A stretch of DNA of 56,788 bases from Bryobacterales bacterium (GCA_016789755.1 JAEUQG010000458.1:1-56788), one strand, 5' to 3'; positions 16,511 through 25,581 are shown, counted from the stretch's first letter. Notes: generated by a model from the sequence alone, not told the origin. Translations and numbers: made by a program.

Positions 16511-17095
16511 GTGAAACCGCTCATCGCCGTGTTTGCCAAGGCGCCCGAGCCAGGAAAAGTGAAGACGCGCCTTGTGCCGCCGCTCACTCCTCAGTCCGCC
16601 GCGGATCTCCACGAACGCTTGGTGCGCGATGTCTGGCGTCGCGTCAGCAGCCTCTGTGATGTCGATTGCGAGCTGCATCTGGACAGCGAGACGCCGGCGT
16701 GGCCCGAGGCCAGCGAGCGTCGTCTTCAGACGTGCGGGGACCTCGGCGCCCGCATGTTGTCGGCCTTCGATCACGCACTCGGCGAAGGGCGTCCCAGCGT
16801 AACTATCGTCGGAGGCGACATTCCCGAATTGCCGCTGCCCGCCGTGACCGCCTTAATAGAGGCTCCCGCCGACGTCGCTTTCGGGCCTACTCGCGATGGC
16901 GGCTATTACGCCATTTCCTGCCGCAAAACCCATCCCGCCATGTTCCACCTCGTCCGCTGGTCGACTTCCCATGCCCTAACCGACACCGTCGCCGCCTGCC
17001 TGAAAGGAGGGCTTGCCTATTGGATCGGTCAACCATGGCATGATGTGGATACTGAGGAAGATTTAGATCTTCTGCCACCTGAACTGCGTCCGTAA
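16511..17095 (+). CDS. DUF2064/TIGR04282-type glycosyltransferase-like protein
   Basis: The product has the GT-A-like nucleotide-binding start FAKAPEPGKVKTRLVPPL, then LGARMLSAFDHAL, VTIVGGDIPELPL and FGPTRDGGYYAISC. These are diagnostic of the family once named arsenosugar biosynthesis glycosyltransferase and related to MobA-like transferases. I start it at GTG 16511 (194 residues) because AAGGAAG lies four bases upstream and the family begins with this core. The frame is open to an ATG at 16403, which would add 36 residues of unlikely composition. The 3' end lies 16 bases from the peroxiredoxin gene, which is co-oriented. The true acceptor is unknown. Confidence 0.85.
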   Translation: MKPLIAVFAKAPEPGKVKTRLVPPLTPQSAADLHERLVRDVWRRVSSLCDVDCELHLDSETPAWPEASERRLQTCGDLGARMLSAFDHALGEGRPSVTIVGGDIPELPLPAVTALIEAPADVAFGPTRDGGYYAISCRKTHPAMFHLVRWSTSHALTDTVAACLKGGLAYWIGQPWHDVDTEEDLDLLPPELRP

Positions 17096-17111
17096 GAGGG
17101 GAGAATCGATC

Positions 17112-17570
17112 ATGCCCATCGCCGAAGGAATTGCCGCGCCGGACATCGAACTGCAGACTGACCAGGACCAGCCGTTTTCGCTGCGTAGCCTTCGGGGAAA
17201 GAACGTTGTTCTCTTTTTCTACCCGAAAGCCGACACCCCGGGCTGTACCGCCGAAGCGTGTGAATTCCGCGACGCAATCCCCGATTTCACGGGAGCCGAC
17301 GCCGCAGTGCTGGGTATTTCTCCCGATGGTGTCCAGGCACAGGCCAAGTTCCGGAAGAAGTACTCGTTGCCGTTTACCCTGCTTTGCGACACGGGGCATG
17401 CCGTCGCGGAGGCTTACGGTGTATGGGTCGAAAAGAGCATGTACGGCAAGAAGTATATGGGCATCGAGCGGACCACCTTCCTCATCGGACCCGACGGCAT
17501 CATCCGCAAAGTGTTTCCCAAGGTCAAGCCCGCCGGCCACGCGGCGCAAGTCAGGGCTGCCCTGGCCTGA
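17112..17570 (+). CDS. bcp: Thioredoxin-dependent peroxiredoxin (BCP/PrxQ)
   Basis: A 152-residue peroxiredoxin that reduces hydrogen peroxide and organic hydroperoxides with electrons from thioredoxin. The active-site segment is FYPKADTPGCTAEACEFRD: peroxidatic Cys45, with the resolving Cys50 five residues later, the spacing of the BCP/PrxQ group. GISPDGVQAQAKFRKKY and ERTTFLIGPDGIIRKVF are also typical. A GAGGGGAGAA purine run precedes the ATG. It is probably co-transcribed with the preceding glycosyltransferase-like gene and converges with the sigma54 regulator. Confidence 0.95.
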   Translation: MPIAEGIAAPDIELQTDQDQPFSLRSLRGKNVVLFFYPKADTPGCTAEACEFRDAIPDFTGADAAVLGISPDGVQAQAKFRKKYSLPFTLLCDTGHAVAEAYGVWVEKSMYGKKYMGIERTTFLIGPDGIIRKVFPKVKPAGHAAQVRAALA

Positions 17571-19352
17571 TTAGGAGCGAGCCTTCACGCCAAGCGATTT
17601 CATCATCCGGTGCAGGTTGTTCGGATGCAACCCCAGACGCCTGGCAGCCTCGCTGATATTCCCTTTCGCCTGGTCTAACGCCGATTGCAGTATGCGCTGC
17701 TTGGCCTTCCGCACCTCCTCATGATAGGCGGCTTCCTCAGCGGCGCCTGCCGCTTGCGCCGATTCGAGGATTGTTTCCGGCAGATCTTCCGGCATGATCT
17801 CCGCGCCGGTACCCATCACCATTGCCCTCTGGATGGCATTCTCCAGCTCGCGCACGTTGCCCGGCCACGAGTATTCCCTGAGACAGCGCAGCGCCGCCCT
17901 CGACACTCCGGCAACGCGGCGCGAGCAGGTGTTGCGATGCTTATCCACGAAATACTCCGCCAGCAACGCAACGTCGCCGGCGCGATCACGCAAAGGCGGC
18001 ATGACGACGGAGATCACGTGCAGGCGGTAGTACAGATCTTCGCGGAAAGTGCGGTGACGCACCATCGATTCGAGATCGCGGTTCGATGCCGCGATGACCC
18101 TCACGTCAGCCGCGATCGGGCGCGTGCCGCCAATGCGTTGAAACTCCCGCTCCTGCAGGAATCGCAACAGCTTGGCCTGCACGGATGGCGCCAGTTCGCC
18201 GATTTCGTCCAAAAACAGCGTTCCGCCGAATGCGTCCTCGATGCGCCCTCGGCGCTGCTGCATAGCGCCCGTGAAAGCGCCGCGCTCGTGCCCGAAGAGC
18301 TCTGCTTCGATCAGCGGCTCCGGGATGGCCGCGCAGTTGATGGCGACGAATCGCCGCTTGGATCGGGGGCTGTTGCGGTGCAGCGCGCGCGCGGCAAGTT
18401 CCTTTCCTGTTCCGCTCTCGCCGAGAATCAACACACTGGCGTCGGTGGGTGCTGCCCGCGAGATGGCTTTCAGCACAGCAGCCAGCGCTTCGCTTGCTCC
18501 CACCATATCGTGGGCGATGCCGAGTTCGCGCTCCAGTTCAGTCTTTTCCTGTTCCAGCGATCCCAGCCGCATCGCGCTCTCGACCGCCGGCGCCGCGATG
18601 CCGGCGATCCCGGCAAGCAAATCGAGGTGCGCGGCTTTCGCGCCGGCGACAGCTTCGGCGTAAATCACGCCCACCAACTGGCGAAAAGCAATCAACGGAG
18701 CAGCCAGAGCTCCACCACCCAGTTCGGATAGAACGCCCACCTGCTGCCCGCGGACCTGTTCGATCAATGCCCGCCCCGCGCCGGCGATCTGTTCCGGGAT
18801 TTCCTCATTGTTCAAAATCAGATGGACAGACTCGGCGGGAAGCGCTTGTGCAACTCTCCCCAGCAGCGTTTGCCGCACATCGTCCAGACCCTTGGCGGCG
18901 GGCAATGCGGCGCCGATGCCAAGCAGCACCTTCACATCGCTGAGCACCCGTTGCGTGGGCTCCAGGATGCTGTCGATCTTGAGATAAGGCGAATCGTCCA
19001 CTTTGAGGATCACTGTGGAATCGGCTTGCGGGCCTATCGCCACGGTGTGCGTGCCGCTCCCGCACACGAACACCGATTGCCCAATGCGCAGTTCGTCCCC
19101 CGCGGCCAGTTTCGTCTCCTTCACCGGAGCGCCATTGCGGTGGGTTCCATTCTCGCTTTCAAGATCCACCAGCCACACCCCGTCGGCGCGCGCTTCCACC
19201 CGGCAGTGCCGCCGCGAAACCAGCCGGTCGTCGAGCGTCAAGTCGTTTTGCCGGCTGCGGCCGATGGTGAGCGCTTGTCCTATGGCAAATGCTGCGCCGC
19301 GCAGCGGACCTGCAATCGCCGTCAGTACGCTGACCCGATCGCCCGCCCTCAC
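17571..19352 (-). CDS. FHA-GAF-AAA+ sigma54-dependent transcription activator
   Basis: A 593-residue enhancer-binding protein. Residues about 20-95 form an FHA phosphopeptide-binding domain (IGRSRQNDLTLDDRLVSRRHC, ENGTHRNG). About 130-265 is GAF-like. The AAA+ domain covers about 283-520: Walker A GESGTGKE (311-318), the sigma54-contact loop GAFTGA (358-363) and Walker B LFLDEIG (379-385). A C-terminal Fis-type HTH ends NISEAARRLGLHPNNLHRMM. FHA suggests control by Ser/Thr kinase signalling rather than a receiver phosphorylation. The start is GTG at 19352, overlapping the upstream gene's stop as GTGA, so translation is probably coupled. Confidence 0.95.
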   Translation of the reverse strand: MRAGDRVSVLTAIAGPLRGAAFAIGQALTIGRSRQNDLTLDDRLVSRRHCRVEARADGVWLVDLESENGTHRNGAPVKETKLAAGDELRIGQSVFVCGSGTHTVAIGPQADSTVILKVDDSPYLKIDSILEPTQRVLSDVKVLLGIGAALPAAKGLDDVRQTLLGRVAQALPAESVHLILNNEEIPEQIAGAGRALIEQVRGQQVGVLSELGGGALAAPLIAFRQLVGVIYAEAVAGAKAAHLDLLAGIAGIAAPAVESAMRLGSLEQEKTELERELGIAHDMVGASEALAAVLKAISRAAPTDASVLILGESGTGKELAARALHRNSPRSKRRFVAINCAAIPEPLIEAELFGHERGAFTGAMQQRRGRIEDAFGGTLFLDEIGELAPSVQAKLLRFLQEREFQRIGGTRPIAADVRVIAASNRDLESMVRHRTFREDLYYRLHVISVVMPPLRDRAGDVALLAEYFVDKHRNTCSRRVAGVSRAALRCLREYSWPGNVRELENAIQRAMVMGTGAEIMPEDLPETILESAQAAGAAEEAAYHEEVRKAKQRILQSALDQAKGNISEAARRLGLHPNNLHRMMKSLGVKARS

Positions 19353-19924
19353 TGGACCACCAAAGTGAACTCGATGGTCAGCAGCAGCGCGGCAGGAGTG
19401 ACGCGAATCTGCGAAACCTGAAAATTCTGCAACTGCTGTTTATAGGGTTCGCCGGCTTGTGGGCGTTCCAGAATGCGGCGCGCCTCATCGGCTACTTTGT
19501 ATTCGAATCTCTTCGAAAGGTTTTCGGTGATTGCTGCCCGCACCTTGCGTGCGTACAAGGAGTCGCGCCCGGCCGTCTCTACATCGACATCCTTGAGGCG
19601 TATCAACCCGGCATCGTAATAGGGAGACGCCTTGATCCGCATGTCGAACGTATCGCCGAAGCCGATGCAGCGGCCGAAAATGCTGGCGGCGTTCTTGCCG
19701 TTGAAATGGGCGCGGATTTCAATGCGTCCTTCAGCCTCGCCGAGCATGGGGTTCTCCAGATAAGCGAAGCTGCAGCGGGTTGCCGGCGTGCCCTTCACGT
19801 ACATGCGTCCGCTTTCCCCGAACATCTGCCGCGCCATCGCTTTCTGGATGGCCGTGTACTGAACCTGCAACTCCACGCCGGCGCCGTACAGGCAAGGCGC
19901 CAGCAACCACGCGAGCAGCCGCAT
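19349..19924 (-). CDS. Exported protein of unknown function, possible lipid-binding fold
   Basis: A 191-residue protein with a short signal peptide (MRLLAWLLAPCLYGAG). The mature chain alternates hydrophobic and polar residues as in a beta-rich fold and contains GRIEIRAHFNGKNAAS, FDMRIKASPYYDAGLIRLKD and a late LLLTIEFTLV strand. The overall look recalls TULIP/DUF1439-type periplasmic lipid-binding domains, but this is a guess. It is the first gene of a two-gene unit with the FHA regulator (GTGA overlap), so its expression and that regulator are tied. The aldo/keto reductase stops seven bases upstream on the same strand, so the unit may include it. Confidence 0.7.
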   Translation of the reverse strand: MRLLAWLLAPCLYGAGVELQVQYTAIQKAMARQMFGESGRMYVKGTPATRCSFAYLENPMLGEAEGRIEIRAHFNGKNAASIFGRCIGFGDTFDMRIKASPYYDAGLIRLKDVDVETAGRDSLYARKVRAAITENLSKRFEYKVADEARRILERPQAGEPYKQQLQNFQVSQIRVTPAALLLTIEFTLVVQ

Positions 19925-19931
19925 TCTTACA

Positions 19932-20822
19932 TTATGCGTTCAGGACGCGGTTGAGGCGCTCGATGGCCTCGTCAATCTCGGCGATGCTCTTAAAGCCCAT
20001 CGTCATTGCGTCCACAGTGCCCAGCTTCGTTACGTAGCGCAACGCCGCTTCCCGTTGGGCCGGATCGGTGAACTGACCCTCGCCCACCAGCTTCATCCCG
20101 ATGATGCCGGTGCCCTGGCCGTGAATGCTGGAGATCCGCGAGGTCACCTCATTCACGTCCCCTTTCGCATTGTTGTCGTCGCGCAGGTTGTCCATTCGCG
20201 CCCCGTCGTGGTTAATGCGCAGCAAGGCAACGTCCAGCCACTTGTTTCCCGGCAGAGAACGCAGCGGCATCAAGCCGTGACAGGACGCTCCGTGTGCCAG
20301 AACAATCTTCTTCGATTTCGCTTCGGAGATGCCGTCGCGGATGCCTTCGTGATCGGCGGCCCATGTTGCCGTGCGCACCGCATGCACCAGCATGATGTCG
20401 AAGTACTCCGAGTTGAGCTCTTTACGGAAGCGGTCAATCGTCTGTTTGGGATCGGATGTGTCCGCCCGCCGGTACTTGGTCATCAGTTTGTAAGTATCGC
20501 GGGGGATGCCCTTCAACGCTTCGGCAAGCATTTCATGCATTTCGTTGTAAGCGTCGGCGGTCTCGAAGAAACGGATGCCCCGGTCGTAGGCATGGCGAAC
20601 GAGCCGGGTGAACTCCTTCTGCCCCAGCTCGCGTTGTACCCGCCCGCCGAAGGTGCCCGTACCGAAGGCGAGTCGCGTCACCTTGACCCCGCTGTTGCCG
20701 AGCGTGATCCAATCGGTAGCCGAGCGCTTGGCCGCCTGCGCGGGAACAGCCGGCCCCGCTGCCAGGGCGCCTGCCGCTATCGCTGCATGTTGAAGGAAAC
20801 CGCGTCTGGTGCATTTGGACAT
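19932..20822 (-). CDS. Tat-exported aldo/keto reductase
   Basis: A 296-residue product. The N-terminus carries a Tat signal (CTRRGFLQHAAIAAGALAAG, cleavage near AQA). The barrel shows the AKR tetrad: Asp90 and Tyr92 in FFETADAYNE, Lys116 in LMTKYRRAD and His147 in IMLVHAV. LGNSGVKVTRLAFGTGTFGG is the usual N-terminal AKR strand. The C-terminal NADP-binding segment is atypical and short, so an AKR-like protein with altered cofactor use is possible. Export of a folded, cofactor-loaded reductase by Tat fits several other genes in this window. It sits seven bases upstream of the exported unknown on the same strand. Confidence 0.9.
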   Translation of the reverse strand: MSKCTRRGFLQHAAIAAGALAAGPAVPAQAAKRSATDWITLGNSGVKVTRLAFGTGTFGGRVQRELGQKEFTRLVRHAYDRGIRFFETADAYNEMHEMLAEALKGIPRDTYKLMTKYRRADTSDPKQTIDRFRKELNSEYFDIMLVHAVRTATWAADHEGIRDGISEAKSKKIVLAHGASCHGLMPLRSLPGNKWLDVALLRINHDGARMDNLRDDNNAKGDVNEVTSRISSIHGQGTGIIGMKLVGEGQFTDPAQREAALRYVTKLGTVDAMTMGFKSIAEIDEAIERLNRVLNA

Positions 20823-20896
20823 GGAATGTGACCTCGTATAGAGCGCATCCTATCACAGCGAGGCACTGCCGCCGCGCGTGATATGTTGGAGGGCTT

Positions 20897-22828
20897 ATGT
20901 GGAACCGGATGCTATTCCCTCTGCTTGCTTGCGCGGCTGCCTGGGGGCAAGTCGCAGTCACTGTGAGATCTCCGATGGCTCCCCCGTCCTGGGCGCTGCT
21001 CGAGCGGGATTTGCTCCGCTACAACTCGCAGGCCGCTGAGCGATTCGCCCGGAAGTACGTCGATGAGCGCGGCTATCTCCTGCACACCATGCGCTGGGGG
21101 ACGCTGGATGGCCCCGATGACGCAATCGAAACTTACTTCAACTGGACCCTGTTGCACGCCCTCGGCGGATCGAACCGCGTGCTGGAGCTGTACAAACTGG
21201 CGCAGGAAGGCCATTGGCGGCAGTACGGAGAACTGCGCACCAAACTCACGGAACTAGCATCCAACGGCGCTTATCACAAAGAGTTCCTCACCCAATCGGA
21301 CTGGTTCCACACCGGCGAGGGAATGCGCGCTTTCCTGCTACTCGGCCTTTCCGACCCCAACAACGACTTGTATAGGGAGCGGATGAAACGCTTCGCCGCA
21401 ATGTATATGGGCGAGGATCCCGACGCGCCCAACTACGACCCCGTGAACAAAGTCATCAAGAGCATGTGGACCGGCAGCAAGGGACCCATGCTGCGCCGCG
21501 CCACCGTTTACGACTGGGTCGGCGACCCCGTTCCGGGCAGATTTCACCTGCTGCACAACCCCGCCAGCCGCGGCCGGACGCTCGATCTGATGGCCCACTA
21601 CGACAAGATGCTCGCCCACTGCACCGAGTATCTGGACAGCCTTGGAGACAACTTCCTCAACTTGGCGTCCACCATTCTCGGTGTCAATTCCTTCATGCTC
21701 ACCGGTGAAGAAAAGTACCGCCGGTGGGTGCTCGATTATGTAGGTGCCTGGAAGCAGCGCGCGGAATTGACGGGCGGCAACGTGCCCAGCAACGTAGGCC
21801 GCGACGGCAAGCCGGGCGGCGAGCACAACGGCCAGTGGTGGAAAGGCACCTACGGCTGGAACTTCACCATTTTCGACGGTGAACTGGAACAGATCGCCCA
21901 CCGCAACTACTTCACCGACGGCACATGGCCCGGTTTCTCCAACGCCTTTCTGTTGAGCGGCGACCCATCGTTCATCAGCGTCCTGCGGCGGCAGATGGAC
22001 AACATCTATGCACAAAAGAAGATCGTCGACGGCCAGGTGCAATTGCCGCAGATGTACGGCGATCCGAAAGGCTACAAACACAACGGCCCGCCCAGTTGGT
22101 ATCACTACACCAACAACCTGTGGACCGATCGCCTGATGGAAATCTATCTCTGGTCGATGGACCGCAAAGACTTGGAGCGGCTTCCTGTTGCCACCAGCTA
22201 TCCCGAGCGTGCCGCGAGCGCGGGACGCGGCGGACGCTTCGGCCGCCCAGACCATTCCGCGATGTGGCTCGGCTACCTGGAGGGCAAGGTCGCCGATTAT
22301 CCGGTGCGCGCGCTTGAGGAGGATCTCGCCTCGGTGCGCCGCAAGATGGAGATGATCCGTACAGATCAAACCACGCCCGATACACGCCTCGCCGACTACC
22401 TGCTCGACTTGCAGCCCGTGGCCACCAACGCGTTGACCAATCTGACACTGGGCGGCTACTTCGCCCGTGGTCGTATCTGGGTCCTTCATTCGCGATTCCG
22501 GTACTTCGATCCGGAGCAACGCCGCGCCGGGCTGCCCGAAGACGTCGGAGCGCTGGTGGAGAAACTCGGGGCGGACTCCGCCTCGGTCACTCTGGTCAAT
22601 ACGAATCCGCTGGAGCACCGTACCATCGTCGTGCAGGCCGGCGGCTATGCCGAGCACCGCTTCGATTCCGTCACCACCGGCGGCAAGACAACTCCGGTCA
22701 ACGACGCGGCTCTCACGGTTCGCCTGGAGCCGGGCGCCGGCGCCCGCTTCGATTTTAAGATGACTCGCTACGCCAACCCGCCGACGTTCGCCTTCCCATG
22801 GGACCGGGGCTGGTATGCGAAGCAGTAG
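20897..22828 (+). CDS. Large secreted protein of unknown function
   Basis: A 643-residue product with a signal peptide (MWNRMLFPLLACAAAWG). The body is rich in Trp, Tyr, His and Asp, with phrases such as NWTLLHALGGSNRVLEL, SDWFHTGEGMRAFLLLGLSD, EHNGQWWKGTYGWNF and GPPSWYHYTNNLWTDRLMEI. These are compatible with an (alpha/alpha) toroid of a carbohydrate-active enzyme, and the last 130 residues look beta-sandwich-like. I cannot name a family. The start at 20897 has GGAGGG close upstream. Its 3' end overlaps the CocE/NonD hydrolase by 14 bases, so the two are probably co-translated and may act on the same substrate. Confidence 0.82.
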   Translation: MWNRMLFPLLACAAAWGQVAVTVRSPMAPPSWALLERDLLRYNSQAAERFARKYVDERGYLLHTMRWGTLDGPDDAIETYFNWTLLHALGGSNRVLELYKLAQEGHWRQYGELRTKLTELASNGAYHKEFLTQSDWFHTGEGMRAFLLLGLSDPNNDLYRERMKRFAAMYMGEDPDAPNYDPVNKVIKSMWTGSKGPMLRRATVYDWVGDPVPGRFHLLHNPASRGRTLDLMAHYDKMLAHCTEYLDSLGDNFLNLASTILGVNSFMLTGEEKYRRWVLDYVGAWKQRAELTGGNVPSNVGRDGKPGGEHNGQWWKGTYGWNFTIFDGELEQIAHRNYFTDGTWPGFSNAFLLSGDPSFISVLRRQMDNIYAQKKIVDGQVQLPQMYGDPKGYKHNGPPSWYHYTNNLWTDRLMEIYLWSMDRKDLERLPVATSYPERAASAGRGGRFGRPDHSAMWLGYLEGKVADYPVRALEEDLASVRRKMEMIRTDQTTPDTRLADYLLDLQPVATNALTNLTLGGYFARGRIWVLHSRFRYFDPEQRRAGLPEDVGALVEKLGADSASVTLVNTNPLEHRTIVVQAGGYAEHRFDSVTTGGKTTPVNDAALTVRLEPGAGARFDFKMTRYANPPTFAFPWDRGWYAKQ

Positions 22829-24632
22829 TTTGCTTCTGCTTTGCGTCGCCCCGTTAATGGCGGCGCAGACGACAAGGCCTGCGCCGGAAGGCTTCGACCG
22901 CCGCGAGGAAATGATCCCCATGCGCGACGGCGTGCGCCTGTACACTGAGATCTTCACGCCCAGGCAACGCACCGGCGCGCTGCCGTTTCTCATGGTTCGC
23001 ACGCCCTACAACGCGAAGAATGTGCAGAACAATCTGCACAAAAGCTACAGCGACTTGACCGCCGACGGCTACATCTGGGTCTTTCAGGACATTCGCGGCA
23101 AGTACGCATCCGAAGGGGAGTTCGTCATGATTCGTCCGCCGCGGTCAGGCTCGCAGCGCATTGACGAAGCAACCGACGCTTACGACACCATCGAGTGGCT
23201 GGTGCGCAACGTGCGGGACCACAACGGCCGTGCCGGGATGATGGGGGTCTCCTATCCCGGATGGCTGACGGTGATGGCGATGCTCGACCCGCATCCCGCC
23301 TTGCGCGCGGTTTCCCCACAGGCCTCGCCCGACGATATGTATCTGGGCGACGATTTCCACCACAACGGCGCCTTCCGCCTGTCCTATGGCTTTGAATACG
23401 TGACTCGTCTCGAATCGGGCAAGCAGAACAAGCCCTTCGAGTTCGACCGCTACGATGTCTTCGATTGGTATCTGCGCCTGGGTCCGTTGTCGAACGTGAA
23501 GAAGAAACTGCTGGGAGACCGCTACCCGTCCTGGAACGATTTCGTCGAGCACCCGAACTTCGACGACTTCTGGAAGCGCCGCAGAGCCACCACGCACTTG
23601 AAGGATGTGCGCGTCCCCGCCTTACACGTCGCCGGATGGTGGGACCAGGAGGATTTCTACGGACCCGTCGCCATCTACCGGAAACTGGAAGAGAACGACA
23701 AACAGGGTTGGAACCACCTGGTAAGCGGCCCCTGGGATCACGGCGGATGGATGCGCGGCGCCGGGGATGCGCTAGGACGCCTTTCATTCGGCTCGAAAAC
23801 GGCGGAGCACTTCCGCGCACAAATCCTCGCTCCCTGGTTTGCCTACTGGCTGAAGGACAAAGGTAGACTGGACCTGCCGGAAGCGCTGACGTTCCGCGCG
23901 GGATCGAACGAGTGGATGCGTCATTCGGCGTGGCCCCCGCGGGAAAAAACAGAAATCAGAAAATTGTTTTTTCATTCCGGCGGCAAGCTGACGTACGACC
24001 CGCCCACCCCGGAAGGAACCGCCTTCGATAGCTATCTCTCCGATCCGCACCGGCCCGTGCCCTACCGCGTTCGCCCGATTCTACCGGTATACGGCGAGGG
24101 ATCCACCTGGTCGCGCTGGCTCACCGACGACCAGCGTCACGCCCATCTGCGGCCCGATGTACTGAGCTGGCAATCCGTCGAACTCGCTGAACCGTTGAAT
24201 CTCAGCGGACAAATCACCGCGAAGTTGCACGCTTCGACAACGGAGTCCGACGCCGATTGGGTGGTGAAGCTGATCGATGTGTATCCGGAACAGTATCCCC
24301 CCGACGCGCGCATGGGTGGCTATCAGTTGATGGTGGCAAACGAGGTGTTTCGCGGACGGTATCATCGCGGTTTCGAGAATCCGCAGCCGCTCAAGCCGGG
24401 CGAGATTACTGAGTTCACTATCGATCTGCACACGCAGGACTACCAGTTCCGCAAAGGGCACCGCATCATGGTGCAGGTGCAGAGCACCTGGTTCCCGCTT
24501 ATTGACCGCAATCCGCAGCGCTTCGTTGCCAATATCTTCGATGCCGAAGAGAGCCACTTCACTCCGGCCACGCATCGGATCTATCGCTCGCCCCGGTTCC
24601 CCTCTCACGTTGCCATTCAAGTTGCACGGTAG
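22815..24632 (+). CDS. CocE/NonD-family (S15-type) secreted hydrolase
   Basis: A 605-residue protein with a signal peptide (MRSSSLLLLCVAPLMAAQ). The alpha/beta-hydrolase domain contains the nucleophile elbow GVSYPGW (Ser146), LMVRTPYNAKN, FQDIRGKYASEGEF and a His region SGPWDHGGW. The C-terminal 230 residues form the jelly-roll PepX_C domain (SVELAEPLNLSGQITAKLHA, KGHRIMVQVQSTWFP). Family members are X-Pro dipeptidyl-peptidases, acylases or cocaine-esterase-like enzymes; the activity here is undetermined. It overlaps the unknown gene upstream by 14 bases. The tRNA-Arg promoter begins at its 3' end. Confidence 0.92.
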   Translation: MRSSSLLLLCVAPLMAAQTTRPAPEGFDRREEMIPMRDGVRLYTEIFTPRQRTGALPFLMVRTPYNAKNVQNNLHKSYSDLTADGYIWVFQDIRGKYASEGEFVMIRPPRSGSQRIDEATDAYDTIEWLVRNVRDHNGRAGMMGVSYPGWLTVMAMLDPHPALRAVSPQASPDDMYLGDDFHHNGAFRLSYGFEYVTRLESGKQNKPFEFDRYDVFDWYLRLGPLSNVKKKLLGDRYPSWNDFVEHPNFDDFWKRRRATTHLKDVRVPALHVAGWWDQEDFYGPVAIYRKLEENDKQGWNHLVSGPWDHGGWMRGAGDALGRLSFGSKTAEHFRAQILAPWFAYWLKDKGRLDLPEALTFRAGSNEWMRHSAWPPREKTEIRKLFFHSGGKLTYDPPTPEGTAFDSYLSDPHRPVPYRVRPILPVYGEGSTWSRWLTDDQRHAHLRPDVLSWQSVELAEPLNLSGQITAKLHASTTESDADWVVKLIDVYPEQYPPDARMGGYQLMVANEVFRGRYHRGFENPQPLKPGEITEFTIDLHTQDYQFRKGHRIMVQVQSTWFPLIDRNPQRFVANIFDAEESHFTPATHRIYRSPRFPSHVAIQVAR

Positions 24633-24653
24633 AGTAGAGTCTCCGCATATAAT
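24622..24653 (+). promoter_or_regulatory. Promoter for tRNA-Arg
   Basis: TTGCAC at 24622-24627 and a perfect TATAAT at 24648-24653, separated by 20 bases, precede the tRNA. The -35 overlaps the end of the hydrolase coding region. Transcription would start about at the tRNA 5' end. The long spacer lowers confidence. Confidence 0.5.
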
Positions 24654-24660
24654 CAAGACA

Positions 24661-24737
24661 GCGCGCCCGTAGCTCAGCCGGATAGAGCGATTGGCTTCGA
24701 ACCAATAGGTCGGGAGTTCGAGTCTCTCCGGGCGCGC
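24661..24737 (+). tRNA. tRNA-Arg (anticodon TCG)
   Basis: A complete cloverleaf: acceptor GCGCCCG with CGGGCGC, discriminator G and encoded CCA (24735-24737); D-arm GCTC with GAGC; anticodon stem ATTGG/CCAAT around loop CTTCGAA, giving anticodon TCG; T-arm TCGGGAG, TTCGAGT, CTCTCC. It decodes CGA. Without CCA it spans 24661-24734. Confidence 0.97.
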
Positions 24738-24843
24738 CAGAATCGACCCCCACAGATAACTCTCCTGGGCATTGACTCACTCCCGCCACTGGGCTATAAC
24801 AGAGTGTCCCCCGAGAGCTAAATCACCTGAAGAATAACAAGGG

Positions 24844-25548
24844 ATGGCTCAAGCAACAATCGACCCCACAACTAACCAGAGCGAATTGCAGCCTGCCACG
24901 CAGCCGCTCGATACCGCCGCCGTCGTGCGGCACTTGGCTCATGAGCTGCGTCAGCCGCTGAGCACCATTGAAGCTTCAACATACTACCTCAAGCTGATTC
25001 TCGAAGAACAGGATTGCGGAGCCCTGCGGCAGCTCGACCGCATCGAGCAAATGGTGCATCAGATCGGATGGATCCTGTCCGACGCCGTGCATTACCTGCA
25101 AGCCGCCACGCCGCGCCGCCAACTGCTGGACCTCGCCGAAACCGCGGGCACTGCCATTGCATCGCTGACACAGGAACAGCAAGTGGAACTCGATTGGTCC
25201 GAAGCCACTCCGATTCCGCTGGTTGCCATGGACCCGAGTCAGGCGCTGCACATGATGCGAAGCGTCTTGCAGGTGTTTCGCCAGGTCGGCCGCAGCGAGG
25301 CGCCCGTGTCTATTGCGCTGCGCAGCGATCAAGGCTGCGCTCTGATCACATTTTCCTGCGAGGCTCCTGCTTCGGTTTGCGAACAGTGCGGCGAGCTTCT
25401 CCATCCCTTCGCCGCCCATCTCCCGGCGGGCGCCGGTCTGGGCTTGGCCAGCGTGAAGCGCATTGCGGAAGCGCATGGCGGCGCGGTGCGCATCTTCCCC
25501 CAAGGGGAGAATCTGGCTTTCGAGATCCGCCTTCCGTCCGCTTTGTAG
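24844..25548 (+). CDS. Short histidine kinase-like protein with eroded ATPase domain
   Basis: A 234-residue cytoplasmic protein. It has a HisKA-like helix with the H box VVRHLAHELRQPLSTIE (His33). The following region should be HATPase_c, but it lacks a clear N box (where DPSQALHMMRSVLQVFRQVG stands there is no Asn) and lacks the G1 DxGxG motif. Only the G2-like GAGLGLASVKRIAEAHGG survives. There is no sensor or membrane region. It may be a phosphotransfer or pseudokinase protein rather than an ATP-dependent kinase. No response regulator is adjacent. It is convergent with the sialidase gene. Confidence 0.75.
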   Translation: MAQATIDPTTNQSELQPATQPLDTAAVVRHLAHELRQPLSTIEASTYYLKLILEEQDCGALRQLDRIEQMVHQIGWILSDAVHYLQAATPRRQLLDLAETAGTAIASLTQEQQVELDWSEATPIPLVAMDPSQALHMMRSVLQVFRQVGRSEAPVSIALRSDQGCALITFSCEAPASVCEQCGELLHPFAAHLPAGAGLGLASVKRIAEAHGGAVRIFPQGENLAFEIRLPSAL

Positions 25549-25581
25549 AGAACGCCGCAACCCTCACTCGGCCTGTGCAGT

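Noticed and set aside
21338..23002. Antisense frame of 554 residues
   Set aside because: It spans the junction of two plus-strand genes with signal peptides and motifs; no domain is visible.
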